This document shows positions 35,081 through 46,999 of a stretch of DNA of 64,000 bases, in pieces. The DNA lies in the NCBI GenBank assembly GCA_023213395.1, contig CM041465.1:184085741-184149740 (forward strand). The letters are read 5' to 3'. The notes under the pieces are model-generated. The model saw only the letters and a program-made list of their open reading frames with translations. It had not been told where the DNA came from and searched no databases. Source of the stretch: Cycas panzhihuaensis. Taxonomy: Eukaryota > Cycadophyta. Each line of letters opens with the position of its first letter. Position 1 is the stretch's first letter. Position numbers and translations under genes: made by a program.

Positions 35081-36516
35081 CTCACAAGCTTTCATCAAAA
35101 CTATATTAAACATATATAGATTGAACCATTCTTAAACTTTCACTCAAAAATAACCATCTTTAAATGCTTTACCATGAAAGCATCCAGTTCTTTGATTAAA
35201 ATCTCCTTCACAAAAAACTTAAAATAAGTCATGCAGCCACTCATTTCAACAATGTTAAAGTAAGGAATCCAACAAAATAGATGACACTTCAATATGGCAT
35301 CTTAGTGAAAAGTTGTGGAGAAAATACTACCACTAGGTCATTAAAAAAAAAGTGGGTAAAAAATAAGGTTGGCCCCCTTAATTAAGTCCTTTGATCACAT
35401 CGTAAATACCATATGACCACTATGAGGAATCTAAAGACTTCACACCACATAAAAAATATTTAATATCTCAACATAATATTTTAAAATATTATAAGATAAA
35501 AATTCCATTCATCTTTTTCGTGTAAACTATGTAGGATGTAATTGATTGTTGATGGCTCCTATAAATAAATCAAGTCATTCTAATAACTAATAGGGGTAGA
35601 AAAACATCAATGGATGCTTTCCATAGTAATTAAACTCCCCCATAAATTGTTGCATCATTGTAGGAAGGTTGGAGAAGCACCTAATAATGTTTAAAATTGC
35701 CCAACAAACTACAAAACCCTATGACTACCTCAATACATGAATATGCTAGAAAAGGAGTTATTCACCATGCCTATAACTGATGTAAACATGCCCAATAAAG
35801 CCACCAAACACTCAATTAGGCATCCAATAGTTGGGTGCACAATACAACAAGCAGGTAGATCACAAAACCAGTGGTCAATAATGGCTAGTGAATAAGTTCT
35901 ACAATGAAATAATCCATATGAGCAGCCCAACAACATGTAGCTTTAATTATTTGGATTTACACCTCCATATTCTACTCCAGATCATAAATGGAGGGATTTT
36001 CATCAATTTCTCTTAGTTGCACCATATCTACATTACTCAACATACCCAAAATAAGGACACTCTTATGCATAGACTAATAATTGTTGAACTAGATGAATAG
36101 GGATCCCTTCATAGTAGTAGCCTCTCACTAGTAAGATTTCTTGAATGATTTGGCATGCTTTAAGTCCCCAAGAACTCATTATTCTTTAATGTGCAACATC
36201 CTTACTTAATACCCTCCCATGTTGGCAAACCTCAGTAGTTACATAAGAACATCTCCACTATCTTCACCAACTGCTTACCCTTTAACTAAAGAACATCATT
36301 TCACATGCAACAAGGGTCCTCATCTTATACATAAATAGGGGTCCACAAGCATCACAATGGCTTCAACTCCAAGGCTCCCCCATAATTGAATGCTCTTCAT
36401 ATCTAACAATATACTGCTAGGCATAATAATAATACATGCCTAAAAAATAGGCTTCAAACCAATAACATAATTTTAAAATCTCTAAACATATAAGCTCATT
36501 ATACATCAAATCATAT

Positions 36517-36529
36517 GGCTCTAATACCA
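36517..36529 (-). other. Primer-binding site of the minus-strand element
   Basis: The reverse complement is TGGTATTAGAGCC, a one-base variant of the initiator tRNA-Met site, directly abutting the LTR. Confidence 0.8.
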
Positions 36530-36843
36530 CATATAGAAAAGTATAAAACTAACCATACATAACAACATAAATAAATAGAATACAAAATCATGTACTATGA
36601 AAGCATGCAAATAAAATTAGTGAAATAATGTACATCCCTCAAGGTTTTACAATAATGATAAGTACATATATAATAATAATGACCTATTTATGAACTAATC
36701 ATAATAGTGAGCCTTTGTCACAACTTATAAACTAATAGCACAACTCTTAATGTTGCCAACTTATTAAGAGTGCCTTAAACATGTGAATCCCCCATTCGAC
36801 ATAAGGTATAGTAATAACATGAATTTAATATTACATCCCAACA
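36530..36843 (-). repeat. 5' LTR of the minus-strand element
   Basis: 314 bp; on the minus strand it starts TGTTGGGATGTAATATTAAA. The expected terminal CA is mutated. Followed by the TATTT target duplication at 36,844-36,848. Confidence 0.85.
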
Positions 36844-36860
36844 TATTTTACATGTTGTCA

Positions 36861-37125
36861 AATCACATTTTTAATATACTTAAATTACATTCTTCACTTT
36901 GCTTGATTATGTTTTGCATATATTTAAATCATGTTTTTTAAAGTGATTTATGAATCCCTAAAAAATTGTTCATTACATTTTTAGTATTGTAAAATGACAA
37001 TTTTAATATACATAAAGAGCAATTTCCATTCAACTTGATCATGTTTTATGTGTAATATCGCATTTTTAATGAATAGTGAAAAACATAACTATACTCATAA
37101 AATGCAAGATTTTCTAACTAGATGC
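36861..37125 (+). repeat. 131-bp degenerate tandem repeat
   Basis: Two anchors repeat with the same spacing: ATCACATTTTTAATATAC (36,862) and ATGACAATTTTAATATAC (36,994), 132 bp apart; CTTGATTATGTTTTGCA (36,902) and CTTGATCATGTTTTATG (37,033), 131 bp apart. A related piece, AATCACATTTTTATTATATTTAAA (given by its start at 31,621), lies just left of the LTR element, so that element probably inserted into this array. Confidence 0.65.
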
Positions 37126-40100
37126 ATTTTTTTTAATGCCAAAACATAATAGCCAAAAATGCTAGAACCTGTTTTTGAAAATTAAAAAAAGAACATGTTC
37201 AAATTGTGTTTTTCTTATAAGACCATATTTTTCACATATCAAGCCCGTGTTTTCTTTGTATTACCATACTTTTTAGTAGTAAGGGCAAAAAAAGAAAAAT
37301 TAAATTTCAAGATATTCTAATTTTTCCCCTAACTCACGTAATTTTTTACAAAACCATAGGCCTTTTCAACCTATGTGGATATATGGTTTTGCTCAAAACC
37401 TCCCTTCATCAAATTCTATATATAGAAGTTCCTTTTTTAGGAAAAAAGAAAGAGAAAGTTTATAGTAAGGAGTCATTGTCAAATTCTAGAGTCACATTGA
37501 GAAAGAGAGCTCTTCATCTTGGGAAAATCTACTAGGAGGTTTCTACTTAGGCTTCTTTTTAAGGATTTAGGGATTTAGTATACTCCCACATAAATCTATA
37601 ACCCCCTTTTAGGGCAAGATTCACCCTCTATCATACATTCTTCCCTTTGATTTGGTGATTTTCTCTCATCTGCTCTTTGGTTTCTCCTTCAATTCTACAC
37701 TTCTCATATTTTGGGTCACTTAGAGGATTAATTACAGGCATCTAGGCATGAATTTAAGGCACTTCACCTTCCTTTTTTACAAATTTAATGGTATATTATT
37801 GTTAAACTTGAATAAATTACTTATTTAATGTTGAATTTATGCTTTATTTACATGATAAATTATAATTCTCATTAGATCTAAAGTGGTAATATCACAATAT
37901 AGTAAATGCTAAATTAATTAAACTCTTAATTCGAGATTTGCATAGGTTTCTTTAAGCTATCTTATTCTACTTCAAGTTATATTCCATTTTTAGGTTGAGT
38001 CCATACTCATAACCTAGGGAAAACTTGATAAATATCTTTGAGGTCTCAAATCCATTCCCATAGGATGTTGAGCCCTTTTTACTCATTTTTTCTATCAAAT
38101 TTCCCTAGGCACAATAGAAATATTGTCAAAACTTTGATAGAAAGTATGTGGCATCCTTTTGCTTAATCAAAGTTTGAATTACTTGATAGAGGTTTGTTGC
38201 TTTGATTTTGTTAAAGCAAAAATGTTGCCTTGAAGTGGGGATTCATTGAGATTAAGATTATACTTTTTGTTGTTAAAGAGGAGTGGATAAAGATGCATGC
38301 CTTCTTTTCCTCATCCCTCCTTATAAATTAAGTTTATGTCCATATAGTTCTTTTTATTTTAATTAGTAAAACAGAGAGAAAAAAGTGAAAGAACTTAGTT
38401 GCAATGCTTCTCTTTATGCCTTCCCCTCTTCTTGCATGTTCTATGCTTTAATATGATTTTATCTAATGAGGAAAGAGAAAGAGATAACATCAGTAAGTGC
38501 TTAGTCTCTATTTTCTTATATTCACCTCTAACTAACTAACATAAAAGATAAATGGGTAAAGGAATTTATATTATAGGGTTACCAGGAGAAATCTAAGAGA
38601 AATTAAAGCACTCATCTATCTAACTCTTGTGTATGCATGTTGGTTGGTTTTATTTTTTATTAGTTAAATAGAAAAGAGAAGCAGAAAAAGATAAATGAAT
38701 CATTTAAAATACATGAAGGTGTGTGATTAATTATTATATTGGTTTCTTATATTTTCTTAGCTTAAGCTCTTTATTGACTGCATAAAATAAAAAAACATTT
38801 TAGTTTGCATCTAGGTGTTTATTGTTTGTTATTTCCCCATAAGTGAGGCCCAATCTACTTTTGAGGGAAGTGGATAAGATTGAACCTAATCCTTGATGGA
38901 TAGGCTCACCCTTTCTAGTAAATAAATACTCTTGCCATATTCTGAATAGTGAAGTGATGAGAAGCTATCTCAATTGTATGTGGTTGGGAGAGTTAAGGGA
39001 TCATTATAGTTTCTATTGAGAGTGGTTTTTCTTCTCTCTTATTCACCCCCTTAGGCTACTAAGTTCAACTAAATTGAATGTGAGCACCCTCAGACCCTCC
39101 ACATTCACATGTAGAGTATTACTTGATAAGGGAATCCCTAGCAGTTGACCCTAAATAAAGTTGTAATCTAGAGAGATCACTTAAGCCTTTCTCCTAATCA
39201 ATCCTCTTGATCTTTAATTAGTTTGGTATAATTTTGTCTCTTTTTTAGTAGAGTTAGTATAGGTCTTATTCTTAGGGGGCAAGGTGTAGATCTTAGGAGA
39301 GCTTATGTATGTCCTCATCTGGGACCAGTGCCCTAATGACCCTCCCACTTATGAGAGTTTATTATTTGTTGTTTACTTCCTTAAAGAGGATTTGATAGAG
39401 TTATTTTGGTATGCCCAATTTCTTCATTACTTCCTGGCAACAAGAGTTGCTTATTTATTTGGATGCTTGTAGTTAGGATGCATCTTCTTCTCTTCTATTT
39501 CCATAGTTCCTCATTAATGAGTTGGTCTATTTATACATCCACAAGAAAAACTTAGATTAAGGTTGAGAGGCTCATCCTAACCTAACCATCCATAGTCCTA
39601 TCCTCTAAACTAAGATACTAAGTAAGTAAGCATACTAGCTCTACATAAGAAAAGACTAAAGGGGCAAGCCCTATATGAGCTAATTTGATTCACCATAAAT
39701 TACTCCATGAATATTTTTTTGCTTTGAAAATCTCCTAAACTAGTGTTCGGTAGCTAATAATAATGTCCTCAATGATCAACATTATCATAGCCTATTATTG
39801 ATACTTTAAACATGTGAAAATAATGTAATTCAAAATAGTTCTTCTTCTTGTAATCTTTGAAAAAAAACAATCTTGGAGAAATATTGTGGTCTACATTATA
39901 ATTTGGATTATGAATGATGAATTTTTTTTTTGAAAAGAGAAAGTTAAATTTAGTTGATTAGTAGTTCCTCAAGTTCATCACCTTCATAACCTTAAATTTT
40001 AATAAAGCCTTTAGCACTTATCAAATCTAAAAATTAATATATCAACAAATTATTAAATGGTCTTGGTTCACCTAAGCAACTTGGCTATTTATAAATGTTT

Positions 40101-41768
40101 AAATCTGATGGTTAAGATTACCTTGTAACTCCACAAGCTCATAATTATTTGAATTATTTTTAAATTTTCATATATCTCAACTAAAATCTTGTTGACTTTA
40201 CAAAGGAGTTAGATGATTACCATGCGGCCTCATTGTACAATCCTAATTCAGTTCACAAATAGCTACATCAGGTAGCCAAATTTGTCTTATGCTTTACTAA
40301 TCTGCAGATTGCTCTAACTTCTCTATCACTTTGGGTAAGGCCTCTTATTATGAGGATCATTAGATGGCAACCATGTATCAATGTATTAAATAGTTATGTT
40401 TTACTTGTAATCCACTTCCTAGTAACTTGTTTAATTCATACATGTTCATTCCTCCTTTGTCAATCAAAGCCTTACTTGCAAGGTCACTTGTGTGACATTC
40501 ATATGTCCTCTTATCTAATGACTCAAATTATCTTCATGCTTTAATTTACCTACAAATCTTTATTTTACATTCTTCTTTGAGTGTTAGAAGCTAGCCACTA
40601 GTTTTTTCCTCAAATAGGCCCAAATGTAGATACATGTCACTTAGATCAATGTTGGTGATTTACCCCCACACCTTTGCACTTCATAAATTCTTTAATTTGT
40701 GGCTTTTACTTATTGATTAATTCTTTGAGTGGGGTTTATTTATATGATTCTACATAATTATTCCACATATCATCTTAAAGGATGATCATAATTATCTTCG
40801 TAACTTGTCACATTCACAAATATTTACTTTCCTTCTTCACTTTTTGCTTGATGTAAATAGTAGTAACTAGAATTCTACCACACATCCCATGATCAAACAA
40901 ATATGATTATTTATGTAAATTGTTACTCCTCCCCAACCCTTATCCATAACTTACTCACTAGAAGCTTAAACCTCTAAGCTTCCTTTGATGTTTAACGCAT
41001 ATCCATATCAATCTGATGACTATTATAAACTTTGTGACTTAACCAACTCATAATTCTTACTAACCTCAATCATTCTCACTCATGCCCTCCTATGAGCACT
41101 TCCATCATGAATTTCCTTAATAGCCACCATGTGTCTATCTATCCAATGGTCCTTGACAACTTCATACTTTGTATCTTTAGTGCTTACTCAACCATTAGAT
41201 ACCTCTCCTCATAGACCCAACTTGTAAATAACCTTCTCATAAGGCTCTTAAATATTTCCATATATTTATTATACTAGAAAGTACTAATTATTTCATAATT
41301 TGCATCACTTGCATACCTTTTATTATTTATTTTACCTTCTCATAATTTACTAAAACCCAAACTATTCACTTCCCATAAACTATAACTTGTGAAACTCAAC
41401 TTTACAAAATACACACTTGTATGTTTTACACTCCACAAATATTTTCACCCCCAAAACCTATCTAGCTATTTTTTTGAAGAATAAAGGGATCCTCATGTAT
41501 TATTTGATATCATTTAATTTTTAAAAATTATTTATCCTTTTCTTTGATACCTCTATAGAATTTTTTAAGTAAAATTTTATAAGTATTATTAATGTGGTAA
41601 TAGGATATCAATGATACAAAGTGAGAAGATGAAAAACGGTATCAAGGAAACCTACAAGTTCCAATGCTTTGACAAAAAAACATCATTTAATGGGGGGGAC
41701 ATCTTATATGCCCTAATTGATGATGACCAACTTAGACCTACCTATTAATCTTATAAGTATTTAAGGAG
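37126..41768. other. Long non-coding stretch, nothing assigned
   Basis: Nothing coding is recognised over 4.6 kb. A TATA-like CTATATATAGAAG near 37,418 followed by pyrimidine-rich DNA could be an LTR promoter, but no partner repeat was found. The hairpin at 38,092-38,140 is described separately. Confidence 0.45.
38092..38140. repeat. Hairpin motif, copy 2
   Basis: CTATCAAATTT...AAACTTTGATAG forms an outer stem and ACAAT...ATTGT an inner one. It aligns ungapped with 11,873-11,921 at 36 of 49 positions while flanks are much less alike. Confidence 0.55.
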
Positions 41769-41773
41769 GATTA

Positions 41774-42085
41774 TGAAGGAAGGATGGATCTAGGGAATAA
41801 ATCACTCACATACACACAATGGCAATGGAGAATAAAAAAGAGATAAAACAATAAATGAGAGCAAAGCTTGGAGGTGAGAATGAAAAATGACTCCCTCCTT
41901 GAGATTTCACCTTTTATTATTGAGGGTGAGCATTAGGGTTAGGATTTTCCTACCTAATGATATGAACCTAAAATTACATCTAAATGCATATAAAGTGTAT
42001 TTCACTAAGAGACTAATGCTAATGATATATCTTAAGGTCACTTAATTAATCTATATAAATGACCTTAATATATTAACCTCTTTCA
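41774..42085 (-). repeat. 3' LTR of copia element C
   Basis: 312 bp; shares with the right LTR long blocks such as AAATCACTCACATAC, GGTGAGCATTAGGGTTA and CTTAAGGTCACTTAATTAAT. The minus-strand purine tract AAGAGGGAGAT adjoins at about 42,086-42,097. Confidence 0.9.
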
Positions 42086-42539
42086 ATCTCCCTCTTAATG
42101 GTATAAGGTCATTTTGAGAAAATCTATTCTATGAGGTCTTCATTTAAGCTTCATTATTATATTAAAATTCTAAATGACACTTTTGTGGAAAAACCCTCGT
42201 GGGGAATAAAAACCCACAGACTTTTTAAAATCTATAGCCCCTTTTATAAATCAAAATGGCTAAGGTGGCTCTTGATGTAGCATGATACCTAACTAACTTA
42301 AATGTACAACTTAATCTACTGAGCCTTCATATACCATTTAGTCATCCCCTATGCCCTTTCAGGTTTTTACAAGTTCTAATTTTCTAAAACTAGTACAATC
42401 CTTATCCTTCCATGACCATATGTGATTTTCACAAATAAGATAGAACAAATACTTACTTTTATTCTTTCGTGTCTATAGGGAATTTTCATGAATAGAATAG
42501 AGTATGATGATCCTTATGCCATCTTCTTTGATTAGTCGA

Positions 42540-44050
42540 AGACAGAGACCCTTCAGAACTATTCAAACTTCACCCTTTGTAGTGGTTTAGTAAAGATATT
42601 AGCCACTTAATCTACTATAGGAGAGTATTCCAATCGAATTGTACCATCATGAATAAGTTCTCTAATCATGTAGACTTTAGTACTTATATGTTTGGTATGA
42701 TTGTGAAATATAGGATTTTTCATCATGTAGATTACTGATTGATTATCCACACGAAGGCCAGTAGCACTTGTTTGGGTGATATTCAATATTTTTAATAATT
42801 TTCTAAGCTATATCACCTCCTTGCTTGTCTTAGAAGCAGTAATATATTCAGTTTCAGTAGTTGAATCAGTAACTATCTTCTTTCATCTAGATCTCCATAA
42901 TATTAGTACTATTCCAAGAAACATTACATACCTAGACATAGATCTTCTTATATCTTTATCTCATGTAAAATTTGAGTCTGTGTATATAAAAAGATTAAAT
43001 TCACTATAAAGTTTATACAACAGACCAAATTTACTGGTTGTCTTTAGGTATTTTAACACTTGAATTGTAGCCTACTAGTGATTTTGCTTAGGATTTATCA
43101 TGAATCATGTAAGAATACTAATAAAATGTGCAATATCTAGCCTTGTATTGATACTATAGATGAGACTACCTACAAGTTTCCTATACAGTGTTGTGTCTGC
43201 CTCCCTAATGTTACCATCAGTTGAGAGTTTAATATTAGGGTCCATAGGTAAAGCCACTTATTGAGCATCTTCTGACTAAATGTTGGTTAGAAGATTGTTG
43301 ATGTATTTTTCTTGGGAGAGGAAAATTTTTTCATTCTTTTATGTTGCTTCAATTCCCAAGTAATATTTCATCAAACTGAGGTCAGACAATTTAAACATTT
43401 TATCAATGTCCTTTTTTAGTTGGCTTGCATGTTCAATATTACCTGTTACTAACATGTCATCTACAAAGATTATGAGATAAGTGACTTTGTCCTTTTGGCA
43501 CTTGATGAATAATGTTACATCAATATCTTGGTAGTCACAAACTCCATATCCAAGTTACCTCATTCTTTCAGACAACTTAGCAAACCAAGCACGAGGGGCT
43601 TGTTTAAGGCTATACAAAGACTTTCTGAGTCTGTAAACCTTATGATCTTGACCTTCGATCTTATATCCTTCTTGTTGAGCCATGTAAATTTCTTCTTTAA
43701 GATTCCCATCGAGAAACACGATCTTAATATCGAGCTGGTGGATTTTCTAACCTTGTTGAGTAGTTAAGACTAGAGGAGTTCTAATTGTAGGCCACTTGGT
43801 TGTAAGTGTAAAGACTTCAGTGTAGTAATGCCTTCCCTTTGTGTGAATCCTTTAACTACAACCTCACCTTGTGTTTTTCAATGATGTTGTCTGATTTGTA
43901 TTTATTTTTTAACACCCATTTATTTTGAACTACTTTTCTACCAAGTGGTAGATCAATGAGATCCCATATACCATTTTTTATGAGAGATTAGTATTCTTCA
44001 TTCATTACATTTCTTTAAACTATATGTTTTATAGCTTCTTGGTACGAGAG
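42540..44050 (-). pseudogene. copia element C RT and RNase H
   Basis: Minus-strand reading: an RT start with NKWVLKNKYKSD near 43,920, then YSLKQAPRAWFAKL at about 43,560-43,603, an intact-looking F-V-D-D-M-L active site followed by VTGN at about 43,440-43,480, then RNase H ending with LIHDGTIRLEYSP and VANIFTKPLQRVKFE near 42,640-42,550. These are standard copia landmarks. Frameshifts and many stops separate the blocks. RT would copy the element RNA in cytoplasmic particles; here the gene cannot be translated as one protein. Confidence 0.88.
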
Positions 44051-44399
44051 GGGCCCTTTATTAAGAGTAAGATGTAGTTTTGCCAATTCAAACTCAGTAT
44101 ATAATAATTCCTACATCCTTACTCTATGGGCACTTTGAGTGCAAGTTTTATCCACCTTATCTGGTCATATGTCCTTATTCAGCTAGTAAGCTTCACGAGA
44201 TCCTCGAGTTGGGAATGAGGTCCTTATTTCCTCAACTTCTCGGTTCTCCTATTATTCATTAAAATGATCATTTTATGAGAAGGATATTGATGCGCCTAAG
44301 AACTATTTTAACTTTGTTAACTCTACTATCTTCAAAGGATGGTATTGTATATGCACTCATCAGTTTAGAGTCATAACTTATATCCTCTAAGGCTCTATT

Positions 44400-46000
44400 G
44401 TTAGCTTCAAATATTTGGAGTAATTTATATATGGCCCCCCTCCCAAATTTTAGAATTTGAACATCATACTTGATAACGTCATTATAGTAGTATAAGGGTA
44501 TTTTAGAGTCCAGTCTAAGCAGCTTATCCTCTGTCTCCGTAAAAATGATATATCTAGTGATGATGATTTTTCATTATAAAGGTATAAAGACCTTATACCC
44601 TTTCTTATCCATAGGGTATCTAACAAAGATGCTTTTAAGTGCCCTTAGCTAGGGTTTATTTCAATCTATATCTAAACTGTGGGTATAATATGTAGAGCCA
44701 AAACTTTTAAAGTAGTGAACTATGGGGGCTTGTCCTGACCACTTTTCATTAGGTGATTATCCTTCCTTTGATGAGCTAACAACATTGATACAATAAACGA
44801 TTGTCCATATGGCTTCAACCCATAGGTAGGTAGGAACATTTTTGTATACCAACATAGCTAGAGCTATATTCATGATTGTCCTACTCATGCACTCGACAAC
44901 TCCATTTTGTTGTGGAATACTTGCTATTATTGTTTAATGTTTGATACCATTGTCTCAAAGGTAGCTATGAAGCTCATGTGAGGTATATTTGCCACTATTA
45001 CTAATTTGAAGACATTTGAGTTAATAACTTAACTCTTTTTTAGTGCAGACTTTGAATTCTTTGAATACACGAAAGGCTTCATCTTTCTTGTGTAGAAAAG
45101 TTACCCATACTTTCCTAATAAAATCATTAATGAAAGAGATATAAGATATCTTGCCCTTCAGTGAAGGAATGGACATAGGTTTACAAAGATCAAAGTGTAC
45201 CAATTGCAATGGATGGATCAATTTCCACTAATTTTTGGGAAAGGGTTGTCGATGAGATTTAGTAATGATGCAAGCTTAACATTTGAAGGGCTTAGTGGAG
45301 AACTTTGGAAGACTTGGAAGAGTGTTACAAAGATCTCTAAGTCTATCGATGTGAACATAGCCCATGCGATCATGCCAAAAAGCTTCTAATGATAACATTG
45401 GGTGGGTCAAGATGGTGTTAAATCCAAATTCTTCATCATCACAAGGGCTTTGGGTACAATGGGCTTCAAAAGATGGAGAGTTATTTAATTAAAAGAGTTT
45501 GCCAGTGAGATGTCTAGTCAAGACCACTCAATCAGTTGGAGGGTGAATGACCTAGAGAGTCTAGTTATTTGCGATTACACTTAGGTTAAATCTATAAGAT
45601 AGAAATGTGGATAAGGAGAGTAGGTGTTGTTTGAGATTGGGTATGTATAGGACATTAAGAAATATAAAATCTCTTAAGCCTAGGAGTTTCAGGTGAATGT
45701 TACCAATTCCTTCAATAGGTTGTTGTGATTTGTGAGCCATGTAAACAACTCCTTGAATATTTGAGTCAAATGCTTGATATAGATTGTGATTATATGTTAT
45801 ATATTGAGTTGCTCATGTGTCCATGATCCACTATCCATCAATTAAAATAACACTATTTACAATTCTAATAGGACTTAGCATTGTTGAAGGGAATTCACAA
45901 GTGATATATCCACATCGAGTTTTAAAATATCTTTGTGGTTAGTTAATGGCATTTCATGCTAAAGATATCTCAATTCTTTGAAAGTGTACTTATATAAAAC
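44400..46000 (-). pseudogene. copia element C integrase region
   Basis: The open frame at 45,221-45,021 starts near PLQLVHFDLCKPMSIPSLKG and continues ISFINDFIRKVWVTFLHKKD, the start of the copia integrase catalytic core (H-x-D-L-C-G-P-M ... F-I-D-D-F-S-R). The second Asp of the D-D-F-S motif is kept but Asp to Asn changes are present. Upstream (about 45,500-45,230) the GAG-pre-integrase Cys/His region is partly readable. Downstream to 44,400 the core and C-terminal extension are fragmented over several frames. Confidence 0.8.
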
Positions 46001-46069
46001 CTACATCACTAAATGATTCTTCATAAATTTATTCAATATTATGAGCTTTATATTTTGGTTAGAACTTGG

Positions 46070-46950
46070 CTAACTTATAAGTGGCAGTTTTGTAATCTTT
46101 TACAAAGTGTCCTTTATGGTTACACTGATCACACATAATAGTTTGATTCCTAGTCCCTAAAGAAGTACTGGTTTAGCCTAATTATCTTAGTTTTTGTTGA
46201 GGTGGCCCTTGTCCTTGAGACTATCAAGGCCATGACTAAGAGTTTTATTGACCTTGTAGATAATTTTCCATGGCTTTTCCTCTTCCTCTTACTCAGTTAT
46301 TTCCTCTGTTACGAGAGGGACCTTGATTTTTTATATAGCAAGCTTCTTCTTCTACCTCAAAGGATGCATCTAAAATATAGCTAGAGGCTACAAAGTTGGT
46401 ATCAAAGGTCTTATCAAATTCTATGAACTTCTTGGCAAGCACTGTGAAGTTGAGTGTTTTCAATGTTTCACTAGAGTGAAGACTTCCAAGCAAGTTTTTA
46501 TAGTCAGGGATATGTAGACATAATTAGATCAAGAATTCCCAAGTGATATATTAGGTCTTAAAATCTTTATCAATTGCCTATTTCATAGGTCAAAGGAGAT
46601 TTATTATCTCATGAGCTCATCCCTTCTATATTTTTAATTTGTTTATTTTTAGAACAAGATGAACAAATTCTAAGTCTAACTTGGTATCAAAGTTCTACTT
46701 GAGAACTTCAAGGACCTTCCAAGCTATATCATATTGCTCTTCATTAATCAAGTTCTGTAAGGAGTGATCAATAACTAATAGAATTTCTATATGAATCTTT
46801 TCATTATCTATTTCCCATTGTAGTTTGGTTGCAGCGTATATAGGAGCTATTAGAGTGGTTCCATCAAAAGTAGGTATTGTAGTTATGATGGGTGTAGGCT
46901 ATAAGTGGGATCCCTAAAGGGCTTCATACTTTATAGTATTTTTAACTCCA
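46070..46950 (-). pseudogene. copia element C gag with zinc knuckle
   Basis: A gag reading includes KLQWEIDNEKIH, then the open frame 46,493-46,293 (LGSLHSSETLKTLNFTVLAK). Near the end, at 46,133-46,092, a CCHC knuckle reads C-D-Q-C-N-H-K-G-H-F-V-K-D-Y; the fourth zinc ligand, normally Cys, is Tyr, a single G-to-A type change. Gag would package the RNA. Several stops make it non-functional. Confidence 0.75.
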
Positions 46951-46999
46951 ATGTACTATAAAACCTAATTTTCTTTGCCTTTAATATGTAGTTGGCATT

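Larger units (their letters stand above)
31690..36848 (-). mobile_element. Minus-strand non-autonomous LTR element hosting a LINE
   Basis: LTRs lie at 31,695-32,007 and 36,530-36,843 (about 313 bp each), flanked by TATTT at 31,690-31,694 and 36,844-36,848. Orientation is minus: the primer-binding site adjoins the right LTR and a TATGGGGGAAAT polypurine tract (minus strand) adjoins the left LTR. Without the nested LINE the interior is only about 1.9 kb and has no readable gag or pol; a 68-codon minus frame at 35,730-35,936 is not recognised. The LTRs have diverged much more than those of the 16-kb element. It is probably a copia-type element mobilised in trans. Confidence 0.85.

Noticed and set aside
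37371-37700. Possible gypsy LTR promoter with TATATATAG
   Set aside because: No second copy, primer site or purine tract was found nearby; left as unassigned DNA.
42198-42232. Another GTGG-AAAACC type LTR signature between pol and 3' LTR of copia C
   Set aside because: It has no LTR edges or partner and lies in the 3' untranslated part of element C; too little to call a separate insertion.
43528-43767. Plus-strand frame of 79 codons, and similar ones at 45,195 and 46,202
   Set aside because: Antisense to copia C RT, integrase and gag.
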